NCBI GenBank assembly: GCA_046081125.1 | Contig: JBJTVH010000125.1 | Location: 72,033 to 136,032 of the forward strand | Direction of reading: 5' to 3' | DNA: 64,000 bases | Source of the DNA: JBEIFW01 sp046081125 | Lineage (GTDB): Bacteria > Actinomycetota > Acidimicrobiia > Acidimicrobiales > Ilumatobacteraceae | Shown: positions 43,936 to 51,877 of the stretch, in pieces | Position numbering within the stretch: position 1 is the stretch's first letter | How the letters are laid out: each line of letters opens with the position of its first letter | Program-made: the position numbers and the translations under genes | The notes under the pieces: model-generated | The model's input: only the letters and a program-made list of their open reading frames with translations | Database searches by the model: none | Told to the model about the DNA's origin: nothing

Positions 43936-45447
43936 TCAGCGGTAGACGAGGGTCCCGTCGTCGAGATCGATGACGGGATACTCGTTGCGCTCCGACCAGT
44001 AGTCCTGCGTGTGTTGCCAGGGGGCGTGGTCGCCCTGGCGGGGGAGCAGGTGGATGCTGCGCATCACGTAGCCCGGGTTGAAGTTCCCGGGGTCGACCCA
44101 GGGCGACAGCGGCATGTCCTGTTCCTCGGGCCGAAGCGTGGGAGTGACCGACCGTGCGCCGAGGTCGTCGAGATGGTGGAGCAGTCGGCAGACGAAGTCG
44201 GAGATGAGGTCGACCCGCAGGGTCCAGCTCGCACGGAAGTACCCGAACACCCAGGCCAAGTTGGGGACGCCGGTGAACATCGTGCCGTGGTAGCCGACCG
44301 TCCCGGCGAAATCGACCGGTTGCTCGTCGACGCGGAACCGGGCGTCGCCCATCACGCTCATATCGAACCCGGTCGCAGTGACGATCACGTCGGCGATCAA
44401 CTCGTCGCCCGAGCGCAGGCGGATGCCTTTCTCGGTGAAGGACTCGATCTCGTCGGTGACCACCGAGGCCCTGCCGGCAGCGATGCCCTGGAACAGGTCG
44501 CCGTCCGGTATGAACGCGATGCGCTGCCGCCACGGCAGATAGCGCGGCTCGAAGTGTTGCTCCACGTCGTAGTCCTCGCCGAGGAACATCCGCACGCCGG
44601 CCATTAGTTCGGCCTTGACGGCCTCGGGCTCGGTGAAGCAGCGCTCGGTGAAGGCCCGCTGGTCCTTGAGGATGCGGCGCCGGACGATCTCGTGGATCCA
44701 CTCCTCGGGCACCTCGAGTTCGCGCAAGGTGTCCGCGAGATCGTTGGCGTTGCGGCCGGTGATGAAGTAGGTCGGTGAGCGCTGCAGCATCGTCACGTGG
44801 GCGCAGGAGCCGGCGATGGCGGGAACCAAGGTTGCGGCCGTTGCGCCCGAACCGATCACGACGACGGTCTTCCCGGTGAGGTCGAGGTCGTCGGGCCAGG
44901 TCTGGGGGTGCACGATGCGGCCCTCGAACCGGTCCATCCCGGGCCATTGCGGGGTGTACGGGGTGGCGTGGCGGTAGTAGCCCTGGCACATCCACAGGAA
45001 GCCCGTGGTGAACCGGAACCGCTCGCCGGTGTCGGTGCGCAACGCCTCGACGGTCCAGCGGGCGTCGCTGCTCGACCACGACGCCGACAGCACCTGGTGC
45101 CGGTACCGGATGTGGCGGGCGAGGTCGTTGTCCTCGATCACTTCGCCGAGGTAGCGAAGGATCTCCTCGGCGGTGGCGATGGGGACGCCGGTCCACGGCT
45201 TGAACCGGTAGCCGAAGGTGAACAGGTCGCTGTCGGACCGGATGCCCGGGTACTTGTGCGTCCACCAGGTGCCGCCGAAGGTCTCCTGGGTCTCGAGGAT
45301 CGTGAAGGTCTTGCCGGGACACTGCTCGAGGAGGTGATAGGCGGCCCCGATCCCCGAGACGCCGGCCCCGACGATCAGCACGTCGACGTGGCCGGCATCG
45401 ATCGCGGTGCCGGACAGAACGGCTTCGGACGACATGGTGTCGGACAT
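43936..45447 (-). CDS. FAD-dependent Baeyer-Villiger-type monooxygenase (EthA-like)
   Basis: 503 residues. First Rossmann motif VLIVGAGVSGIGAAYHL (near residue 23), then GGTWWTHKYPGIRSDSD, the BVMO fingerprint FEGRIVHPQTWP (F-x-G-x-x-x-H-x-x-x-W-P, near residue 173) and the NADPH motif VVVIGSGATAATLVP. ATGFDMSVMGD is the late ATG motif. Converts ketones to esters or oxidises sulfur compounds with NADPH and O2. Closest in style to EthA. Stands alone, divergent from the lipoprotein gene. Confidence 0.9.
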   Translation of the reverse strand: MSDTMSSEAVLSGTAIDAGHVDVLIVGAGVSGIGAAYHLLEQCPGKTFTILETQETFGGTWWTHKYPGIRSDSDLFTFGYRFKPWTGVPIATAEEILRYLGEVIEDNDLARHIRYRHQVLSASWSSSDARWTVEALRTDTGERFRFTTGFLWMCQGYYRHATPYTPQWPGMDRFEGRIVHPQTWPDDLDLTGKTVVVIGSGATAATLVPAIAGSCAHVTMLQRSPTYFITGRNANDLADTLRELEVPEEWIHEIVRRRILKDQRAFTERCFTEPEAVKAELMAGVRMFLGEDYDVEQHFEPRYLPWRQRIAFIPDGDLFQGIAAGRASVVTDEIESFTEKGIRLRSGDELIADVIVTATGFDMSVMGDARFRVDEQPVDFAGTVGYHGTMFTGVPNLAWVFGYFRASWTLRVDLISDFVCRLLHHLDDLGARSVTPTLRPEEQDMPLSPWVDPGNFNPGYVMRSIHLLPRQGDHAPWQHTQDYWSERNEYPVIDLDDGTLVYR

Positions 45448-45576
45448 AGCGGTCCCTTCCCCTCGGGTCGGGCGGAGACTGCCTCGCAGCGTCGGGTGCC
45501 GTCCACTGCCGAGGTCCCGGCCGCATGATGACCGAGGTCCTTTCGCCGGTCAGCGGCCCGTTGGGAGGATCGGCGG

Positions 45577-46161
45577 ATGCGTGGGTGTCGACTACTTCTC
45601 GTGGGGCTGTTGGGGTTGGGTGTCGCCGCTTGCGGCGATGACGATGCGACGGTGACGACGGCCGTGACGACGACGGCGGCCGTGATGACGACGGCCCTCG
45701 CGTGCACTCCGCCGGCGTCGACGTCGGATCGCACCGGGGCTGGGTTCCCGAACGGGTTGTCGCCGCGGGTCGGGGCGGACGCCCGGATCGGGCTCCATCC
45801 GTGCTTCGAGCGCTTCGTGATCGAGTTCGGGGGTACCGGGCCGTTCCCGGGTTGGTTCGTGCGCTACGTGCCGTTGCCGGTGCGGGCGGATCCGTCGGAC
45901 CTGCCGGTGGACCTGCCCGGTGCGGGGGCGGCGATCGTGGTAACGATCCAGGCGTGGATGCCGGACCCGTTCGGCAACGTCGGGTACTCGGGCCCGACCA
46001 CGCTCCCGTCGGCGGGGTTCCGGACGTTCCGAGCGGTCACCCAGGTCGGCAACTTCGAGTCCACGGCGTCGTGGGCGCTCGGCGTGGACCGGGTTCGTGG
46101 GTTCTCGACGATGGTGCTGTCAGACCCGCCCCGACTGGTGATCGACGTGGCGACCGGCTGA
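45577..46161 (+). CDS. Lipoprotein with AMIN-like domain
   Basis: 194 residues. Signal peptide with lipobox VAAC at residue 19 (LLVGLLGLGVAACGDD), threonine-rich linker to about residue 45, then an all-beta domain. Stretches GLHPCFERFVIEFGG and WALGVDRVRGFSTMVLSDPPRLVIDV resemble the actinobacterial AMIN-like domain (related to the AMIN domain of amidases and secretins, which binds cell-wall glycans). Two cysteines in the ectodomain could pair. Last chromosomal gene before the tRNA and the accessory region. Confidence 0.78.
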   Translation: MRGCRLLLVGLLGLGVAACGDDDATVTTAVTTTAAVMTTALACTPPASTSDRTGAGFPNGLSPRVGADARIGLHPCFERFVIEFGGTGPFPGWFVRYVPLPVRADPSDLPVDLPGAGAAIVVTIQAWMPDPFGNVGYSGPTTLPSAGFRTFRAVTQVGNFESTASWALGVDRVRGFSTMVLSDPPRLVIDVATG

Positions 46162-46216
46162 TCCCTGCGGGCGGGTTGGCAGCTTCCGGTCCGACCGTTA
46201 TCATCGTCGTCTCCGC

Positions 46217-46293
<77 letters not shown>

Positions 46294-46307
46294 AGAAACA
46301 TGCAGGT

Positions 46308-46339
46308 CAGAGCCAGTGTCCACTCGGGCACTGGCCCTC
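46308..46339. terminator. Hairpin after tRNA-fMet
   Basis: GCCAGTG (46312-46318) pairs with CACTGGC (46329-46335), extended by CAGA/TCTG-type pairs outside one imperfection; loop of ten bases. No T-tract, so termination is only likely. A functionally similar hairpin follows the right repeat. Confidence 0.5.
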
Positions 46340-46363
46340 TGCTTTGGGCCTTGGAGCCGCTGA

Positions 46364-46381
46364 TGTCAACGGTTTGTCAAC
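46364..46381 (+). repeat. Direct repeat of 11-bp period, left boundary
   Basis: TGTCAAC at 46364-46370 and again at 46375-46381. It starts 69 bases after the end of the left 15-bp repeat. A different pair with the same 11-bp period starts 68 bases after the right 15-bp repeat. Such spaced repeats suit recombinase or excisionase arm sites. Confidence 0.5.
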
Positions 46382-46413
46382 AGAGAACGTGGGAGCCAAA
46401 TCGCCGTGGGCGT

Positions 46414-46731
46414 GTGGTGGCGCTCGATGACTTCCGTATGCACCGGTTGGCGCTCGTCATCGCGGAGGAACTGCGCGCGGGCCAGGGCAGTACCTGGCGT
46501 TCGACCGAGGGACTCGATGACGTTACGACGTGGCGGCGTGCTGCTCGCCGCGCCGGGCGATTGCTCGACGTGTCAATCCGCACTGGCGTCGCACCCGACG
46601 GGTCGGCGTGGACACCGGAATGGGAAGCCGACCTGATCGAAATCGGGAACCGGCACCGCCGCCAGCGAGCTGCGGCGCGGACACTGCTGGACGTCACCAA
46701 CCGGCGACGAGGCGAGCGGCCGGGTCCCTGA
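46414..46731 (+). CDS. Small hypothetical protein
   Basis: 105 residues from a GTG at 46414 (start uncertain; ATG 46363 is in phase but its first 17 codons look non-coding and contain the direct repeat). Arginine-rich and helical, with RLLDVSIRTGVAPDGSAWTPEWEADLIEIGNRHRRQ in two separate recognisable halves (RLLDVSIRTGV and WTPEWEADLIEIGN). Not recognised as a family. It is the first gene inside the proposed element. Confidence 0.45.
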   Translation: MVALDDFRMHRLALVIAEELRAGQGSTWRSTEGLDDVTTWRRAARRAGRLLDVSIRTGVAPDGSAWTPEWEADLIEIGNRHRRQRAAARTLLDVTNRRRGERPGP

Positions 46732-46814
46732 CGGGGCGGCTCAGCCCCGCTCACGGAACCCGGGTCCGTCGCCAGGCTAGGGTCGGCGTGGGCCGCAGGC
46801 CATGAGCCGGAAGG

Positions 46815-47204
46815 TCAGAGGACCTCGATTGGGCAGCGGATCCCCGCAGCGGCGGCCAGCTTGGTGTCCGCGGTGAGCAGGCTGGTGGTCAACAACTCGG
46901 CCAGCGCAACGTAGGCGGCGTCGTAGATGGTCAGGTTGTGTCGCAGTTCCCAGCTGCGTGGCAGCAGCCGTGCGTGGGGAACTCGTTCGAGCCGCAGCGC
47001 CCACAGGTCGTCGAACGCGAGGGCCGCTCGCCGGTCGTCGAGATCGCCGGCGGCGGCGAGCCGGCGCCACGCCGAGGCGACCTCCACGTCGATCAGGTGG
47101 GGGGCGATGAGCCGTTCACCTCGCAGCCTGGCACGCACCCGGTCACCGTCCTCGCCATCGTCAGCCAACGCAGTCACCACCACGCTGGCATCGACGACGA
47201 TCAT
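46815..47204 (-). CDS. VapC-type PIN-domain toxin
   Basis: 129 residues. PIN ribonuclease with acidic residues D5 (MIVVDASVVVTAL), E in LIDVEVASAW, D in IYDAAYVALAELL and D in LTADTKLA, so the catalytic set is complete. Cleaves RNA when freed from its antitoxin. ATG at 47202-47204 overlaps the antitoxin stop (ATGA), the normal order for vapBC. Lies in the accessory region close to the left boundary. Confidence 0.92.
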   Translation of the reverse strand: MIVVDASVVVTALADDGEDGDRVRARLRGERLIAPHLIDVEVASAWRRLAAAGDLDDRRAALAFDDLWALRLERVPHARLLPRSWELRHNLTIYDAAYVALAELLTTSLLTADTKLAAAAGIRCPIEVL

Positions 47205-47431
47205 CGGGCGTCGCGTTCAGCGCGGATCGCCCGGACGGCCGACCGAAGCGGCGCCCGTCCACCCGCCCGGCCGCCGGCGCGCTCAAGCACTTCGTCCAAC
47301 GTCGGGGTGTTGGCCTCCTCAGTGAGGCGGCCCAGCAGGTATTCCTGCAGTGACATCCCCGCCGCCGCAGCGCGGCGGCGCAACGTCGCGTGGACCTCTT
47401 CCGGCACGTCTTTCACCTGGATGCTCGGCAT
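47201..47431 (-). CDS. VapB/FitA-type antitoxin
   Basis: 76 residues. N-terminal ribbon-helix-helix: PSIQVKDVPEEVHATLRRRAAAAGMS with the strand (IQVKDVP) and two helices as in FitA-like antitoxins. The C-terminal part (LDEVLERAG...) would wrap the PIN toxin. ATG at 47429-47431 was chosen because the RHH strand starts at once. Directly upstream lie paired 8-base repeats likely to be its operator, giving autoregulation. Confidence 0.88.
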   Translation of the reverse strand: MPSIQVKDVPEEVHATLRRRAAAAGMSLQEYLLGRLTEEANTPTLDEVLERAGGRAGGRAPLRSAVRAIRAERDAR

Positions 47432-47444
47432 CGACCCCACACTA

Positions 47445-47463
47445 GCGCCAAAGTGGCGCCAAA
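47445..47463. promoter_or_regulatory. Probable VapB operator, two direct repeats
   Basis: GCGCCAAA at 47445-47452 and 47456-47463, 11 bases apart (one helical turn), 14-32 bases before the antitoxin start. The second copy is embedded in a palindromic TGGCGCCA. RHH antitoxins usually bind such spaced repeats. Confidence 0.55.
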
Positions 47464-47464
47464 A

Positions 47465-48804
47465 CATCCTCAATGGCACCACCCCCCGACGGCGGTGAAC
47501 GGCGCAAGGGACCGACCTCGAAGCGCCCGTACTGAAGCTTCTTTCGCCGTTAGGCGGAAGGGGCAAGTCTGTGCCTGACATTGAGGGGTGGCTTGGTGCA
47601 GTGGTTCGGGAGCCGGGGCGGCGGGTTGGGTCGAGGCCGAGACGGCCGGTGGGCCGTCGGCGGATGGCTCGAGACTCGGCGAGGTAGCGGTAGCGGCGGG
47701 TAAGGAGGCGGTGTCGATGGTGCGGGCGATGGTGGGGGCGGTGGCGAGCACCCGAGGCCGGTCACACCCGGTCACGTCACGCTCGTTGAGAGCCCGTCCG
47801 GCTTCGGCGACCACGATGAGCCCGTCGAGGCCGTGCGCGGGCGGCCTTGAGAGTCCTGAGGGCGAGGTAGCACGGTCATCGCAGGACACCGATGCGCCGT
47901 GCTTCCGGCTCGACGACGGGGACACCGTCAGACGTCGGGTCGTGGGATCCTTCGTCGATCACCCTGAAGCTCACTGCTCGGCCACGTCTGTCGTGAGCGT
48001 CGGCGTCCCGACACCCGCTGCGTGAACGCGACGGGCGGTCCCACATCGAGCACGCGCCGGCGTCCTCGGTGTTCGCCGTGACGAGCTCGGCGCTGACCAT
48101 CGTGGCGGCGTGCAGGGCTGGACTGCTGCGATCGTGCTGGTTCCGGAGCCGCCAGCCGCTCCGACCAGGCGGATCGTGTCGATGGTGCAGAGCTCGGTGC
48201 AGCGGCCGGTGTCCCAGGTGCAGCCGTCGGTGCAGCAGCTTGGTGCAATCGCACTGATGGTCGATCAGAGTTGGCAGACGTCCGCAGCAGGGGGGCTTCG
48301 GCCAGATGGCGGCGACTTCCCCCGCACCCTCGCCCAGCGCAACCCCGCCCTCCCTACAAGGATTGCGCACTCATCAGACCGGCTCCAGCTCGAGGGGTCG
48401 CGGTCGAGAAACCCGGCCGGCGTGTTTCCGCATGAGCCGCAACGCCAGCGGGGCAAACGTCGTGGCGATACCGTCGGTGTCGGCCCAGCGATGCGACACC
48501 GAGGTCGAAAGCCGCCCGATGGGTTCGTTGCAACTCAGGTGGCCGCCGGTAGCGGAACACGGTCCGAACTCGGCGAGCACACCTCACTGCCACCAAGGCT
48601 GTCGAGCAACCAGTCCGTCACCCGCCGGGTCGAGAGACGGCCATCGACCGAGGATCGGCAGCCAGAGGGCCTCGACGCACCCGCTACGCACGTCGTGGCC
48701 CGACTCATCCAGAACCGGATCAGTCAGCCGGATGACCTTGAGCCGGTCGTGACCGACGATCCCGGCGCTGGTGGGGAACTCGGCCAGACCCGACGTGTTG
48801 TCGA
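47465..48804. other. Decayed accessory DNA, no intact gene seen
   Basis: No frame here has convincing protein character throughout. On the minus strand, around 47,680-47,850, a short stretch (DGLIVVAEAGRALNERDV, then VLATAPTIARTIDTASL) looks like the C-terminal part of a CpaE/MinD-like ATPase, without a body. Around 48,650-48,780 (minus) another protein-like stretch (VLDESGHDVRSGCVEALWLPILG) is unrecognised. I take the region as remnants of a degraded integrated element. Confidence 0.45.
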
Positions 48805-48981
48805 TCACGCGACTGTCGCAAGCGGGATCCAGCGGCTACGTCGGCGTGGGTCAATGGTTGTACTCGCCCCTCCGACACGCTCGTTAGTACACGCGCCAGG
48901 CCCAGCGGTGACCCGCAGGCGAACGTCCTTGTGGTACTCGATGGCGACGTTGAGCTGCTGGTAGACCTCACGTCGGCTTGT
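48805..48981 (-). pseudogene. Remnant of a site-specific recombinase C-terminus
   Basis: About 58 codons ending in a stop. The stretch SRREVYQQLNVAIEYHKDVR followed by a V-G-G motif resembles the last residues of serine recombinases (…ELYEELGVSLTYQ…RVGG). The catalytic and DNA-binding domains are absent. If correct it records the loss of the element's own recombinase. Similarity is judged by eye only. Confidence 0.35.
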
Positions 48982-49163
48982 CCCCACCCGCCGCGTCCGT
49001 CGCGGCTGGGGTGGAACTCGTCGATCAGACCGCATCGACCACGACGAAGGCCGGTCACGATCGAACTGCTCGTGCGCAATGCTGTCTCGCGACGGCGGCC
49101 TCGCCGCATCGTGGGGTAGCGTGCGGCTGGAATGGATGGGGCAGCGCAGGGGCGGCGGGCGTC

Positions 49164-49697
49164 ATGTCGACGATGAACGGGCGCCAGGAGGCGTTCGACC
49201 GCTATGTCGTTCCGGAGATCCCGGTGTTGCTCCGCGTCGCTCGCTCTCTCACGCGTAGCGACGCCGACGCCGAGGACTTGGTGCAAGACGTGCTGGTGAG
49301 GGCGTTCCGGGCGATCGACCGTTTCGACGGTCGTCATCCGCGTGCGTGGTTGCTCACGATCACGCGCAACACCCATGTCAACCGGCAGCGCCGCAGGCGG
49401 CCCGAACTGCTGCACGATCCCGACGGCCAGTTCGACCGGTCGGCTGCAGCCGGTGTCGAGGACTTGACGGCGGTCGATGACGCGTTCGACGAGGAAGTCG
49501 CAGCCGCGCTCCGTCACTTGGACGCCGCGTTCCTGCAGGTGGTCGAGGCCGTCGACCTGCGTGGTCTCTCCTACGCAGAGGCGGCGGCCGAGCTCGACAT
49601 ACCTATCGGTACGGTAATGAGCCGACTACACCGGGCCCGGAAGCGCATTCGAGAACATCTGCAGCGGGCCGGAGTAGGCCCGGGGAGCCAACCATGA
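49164..49697 (+). CDS. ECF-type RNA polymerase sigma factor
   Basis: 177 residues. Sigma region 2 is DADAEDLVQDVLVRAFRAID with FDGRHPRAWLLTITRNTHVN (residues 32-75); region 4 is DLRGLSYAEAAAELDIPIGTVMSRLHRARKRI (near 130-165). Directs core polymerase to a small regulon, probably the adjacent genes. ATG 49164 is followed by a second ATG three codons later. The stop overlaps the anti-sigma gene (ATGA). A truncated paralog of the same subgroup lies at 53942 in the opposite orientation. Confidence 0.9.
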   Translation: MSTMNGRQEAFDRYVVPEIPVLLRVARSLTRSDADAEDLVQDVLVRAFRAIDRFDGRHPRAWLLTITRNTHVNRQRRRRPELLHDPDGQFDRSAAAGVEDLTAVDDAFDEEVAAALRHLDAAFLQVVEAVDLRGLSYAEAAAELDIPIGTVMSRLHRARKRIREHLQRAGVGPGSQP

Positions 49698-49966
49698 GAC
49701 TGTTCCGCTGGCGGCGGCGACCTCTCACGTGCGAGCAAGTCGGGGCGTTGCTGCAGCACTTCCTCGACGGACAGTTCGACGACCGGCGCTCCGAGTTGAT
49801 CGCTGAGCATCTCGAGGACTGCCGGCGGTGCGGCCTGGAGGCTGACACCTATCTCGGTATCAAGGCGTCGCTCGCCTCGCGGGCCGACCTGGTGGACGAC
49901 GATCCCGTCCTCGAACGCCTCCGCGCATTCGCCGCCGAGCTCTCCTCCCGGGACGAGCGTGGGTGA
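49694..49966 (+). CDS. Zinc-finger anti-sigma factor
   Basis: 90 residues, soluble, no membrane segment. Contains the ZAS motif H-L-E-D-C-R-R-C (H-x3-C-x2-C) with an upstream histidine in LLQHFLDGQFD. Such proteins hold the sigma factor until a thiol-oxidation or similar signal releases zinc, which would fit the neighbouring redox genes. Four-base overlap with the sigma gene ensures co-translation. A close paralog is encoded at 53667-53945. Confidence 0.85.
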   Translation: MRLFRWRRRPLTCEQVGALLQHFLDGQFDDRRSELIAEHLEDCRRCGLEADTYLGIKASLASRADLVDDDPVLERLRAFAAELSSRDERG

Positions 49967-50046
49967 CCTCACGTAGCGCTTTGGAATAGCTGCTCTGTCC
50001 GGTCGGGTTTCGCGGCCACCGATCAATCGAGCGAGTGGAGCAGCCC

Positions 50047-51315
50047 GTGCGAATCGCCCCAATTCACCGACGAACTGCCGTGGTCCTGACGCTGGGTCTT
50101 GTCGCCAGTGCATGCGCTTCCCGAGTCGGGGGCGCCGTGGGCACGACCGCGGCCGTGGAGACCACGACGACAGCGGGATCGGGCCGGGCGCAGTCGACCT
50201 CGTTCGCCGTCGACCAGGTGGAGTCCACCCCGAGCGAACGGGTCACGGAGGCCTTGGCCATCTCGCTCCTCGACGACGTCCCGACCGAGATCCGCTATGA
50301 GCATCCCGATTTCGGCCCGCCGAAGGTTCGATCGGGTGACCTCAAGCGTGGCGGTCCGCCACCGGACGGCATACCCTCCATCGACCGTCCGCGCTTCCAC
50401 CGCATCGCTGATGTCGATTTTCTGCGGGACAACGAGCCGGTCTTCGTGCTCGAGATCGACGGGGACGCGCGGGCCTATCCGCTGCAGATCATGATGTGGC
50501 ACGAAATCGTCAACGACACCGTGGGCGGCGTGCCCGTGGCGGTCACCTACTGCCCCCTGTGCAACTCTGCGTTCGCCCATGATCGTCGTGTCGGTCAACG
50601 GGTGCTGGCGTTCGGTGTGTCGGGCGCATTGTGGAACAGCTCGCTGGTGATGTTCGACCGGCAGACCCACTCGCTGTGGAGTCACTTCACCGGCGAAGGC
50701 CTCCTCGGCGTACTTGCCGGTACGCGCCTCAAAGGGTTTCCCGTCACCCTTGCATCCTGGAAGGAGTTCCGCACCGCCCACCGCGACGGGCTCGTGCTGT
50801 CCCGTGACACCGGATTCCTGAGGGACTACGGCCGCAACCCGTATCCGGGCTACGACGACGTCAACAATCCGCCGTTCCTCTTCGACGGTGAGGTCGACGG
50901 CCGCTACCCGGCGAAGACCCGGGTAATCGGGTTGGATCTGCCGTCGGGGCCCGTGGCTGTCGTTGCCGAGCGGCTGACGCGTGAGGGCGTCGTGGCGGTC
51001 AAGGACTCCGGCCGCACGGTGGCTGTGTGGTGGCAGCCGGGAACTGGATCGGCGCTCGACGCGGGTCGCGTCGCCGACGGGCGGGACGTGGGCACCACCG
51101 CTGCGTACGACGTGACCCTCGACGGCCGGTCGCTCATGTTCCGGCCGGTGGCCGGCGGCGGTTTCGCCGACACCGAGACGGATTCGAGGTGGAACGTCTT
51201 CGGTGAGGCCACGTCCGGGCCTCTCGCCGGTCGTCGGCTCACCCCGGTGGAGCATGTCGACACCTTCTGGTTCGCGTGGGGCGCGTTCCAGCCGGCGAGC
51301 ACGGTGGTCGACTGA
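50047..51315 (+). CDS. DUF3179-domain lipoprotein
   Basis: 422 residues. Signal peptide with a lipobox-like A-S-A-C near residue 20, then a DUF3179 domain from about 65 on. Family marks: PLQIMMWHEIVNDTVGGVPVAVTYCPLC in two parts (MMWHEIVND; TYCPLCNSA) near residues 150-175, and LWSHFTGEG. The C-x-x-C (YCPLC) suggests metal or thiol chemistry; the family's activity is not established. GTG 50047 is used because GGAG stands six bases before it; GTG 50035 is in phase. Probably third gene of the sigma operon. Confidence 0.85.
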   Translation: MRIAPIHRRTAVVLTLGLVASACASRVGGAVGTTAAVETTTTAGSGRAQSTSFAVDQVESTPSERVTEALAISLLDDVPTEIRYEHPDFGPPKVRSGDLKRGGPPPDGIPSIDRPRFHRIADVDFLRDNEPVFVLEIDGDARAYPLQIMMWHEIVNDTVGGVPVAVTYCPLCNSAFAHDRRVGQRVLAFGVSGALWNSSLVMFDRQTHSLWSHFTGEGLLGVLAGTRLKGFPVTLASWKEFRTAHRDGLVLSRDTGFLRDYGRNPYPGYDDVNNPPFLFDGEVDGRYPAKTRVIGLDLPSGPVAVVAERLTREGVVAVKDSGRTVAVWWQPGTGSALDAGRVADGRDVGTTAAYDVTLDGRSLMFRPVAGGGFADTETDSRWNVFGEATSGPLAGRRLTPVEHVDTFWFAWGAFQPASTVVD

Positions 51316-51405
51316 CCGTGGCGCACGGCCGCTGCCGCGGGCGGCCCCGTGCCCGCAGTTCGCAGCGGATTGCGAGGCGCGGCCCGTGCCCGCGGTCGGG
51401 GTCGA

Positions 51406-51865
51406 TCAGGAGAGGTCGATGGGATGTGGAGGTTCCGGGGTGCTGCCGGCGGTCCGGTGGAATGCGTCCATGCCCCGTGGCGGAGACATGCCCTTTCGCT
51501 TCGTCGGACATCGCCGAGCGAACTTGCGTACGAATGCGAGTGAGTATTGGGGTCGTCGCCGGCTCGCCGTAAGGAACGAGGCGCCGACTTCGCGAGAGCG
51601 GGGCAGTACTTGCCTGCAGTCCGGCGAAGCCGTTTTTGCGGGCGGGGCGCCACGTACCCCGGTAGAACACCAGGACGACGGGTCCCGCCTGCAACCGGTC
51701 GTTCTGTTCGACGGCTCGGCCGTGGGCATCGGCGAGTGAGAACGCGGGAGCCACGTCCGCGACGACGAGGCCGAGTGCTGTTCCGCTGTGGCGCAGTTCC
51801 TCGAGGAGCGCGACGCGGTGACGGCGAAGATCCTGCATGTCGACGTCGGCGCGTGCACAACTCAT
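51406..51865 (-). pseudogene. Decayed peroxiredoxin (AhpC/TSA) gene
   Basis: Frame from ATG 51863-51865 reads HRVALLEELRHSGTALGL, VADVAPAFSLADAHGRAV and GPVVLVFYRGTW, the N-terminal half of an AhpC/TSA-type peroxiredoxin. Where W-C-P-x-C should follow, the gene has W-R-P-A-R: both cysteine codons read CGC (one base from TGC). After about residue 85 the similarity jumps to another frame (RRRPQYSLAFVRKF, compare SPQTPDHSL…), then ends. So the catalytic cysteine is lost and a frameshift is present. Twelve bases after the TlpA-like gene; formerly the third gene of that operon. Confidence 0.75.
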
Positions 51866-51877
51866 CGCTGTTGCTTC

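Noticed and set aside
51640..51680. Peroxiredoxin active site as a second selenocysteine site
   Set aside because: The codons there are CGC (Arg), not TGA, and the frame breaks soon after, so it is a decayed gene rather than a selenoprotein.
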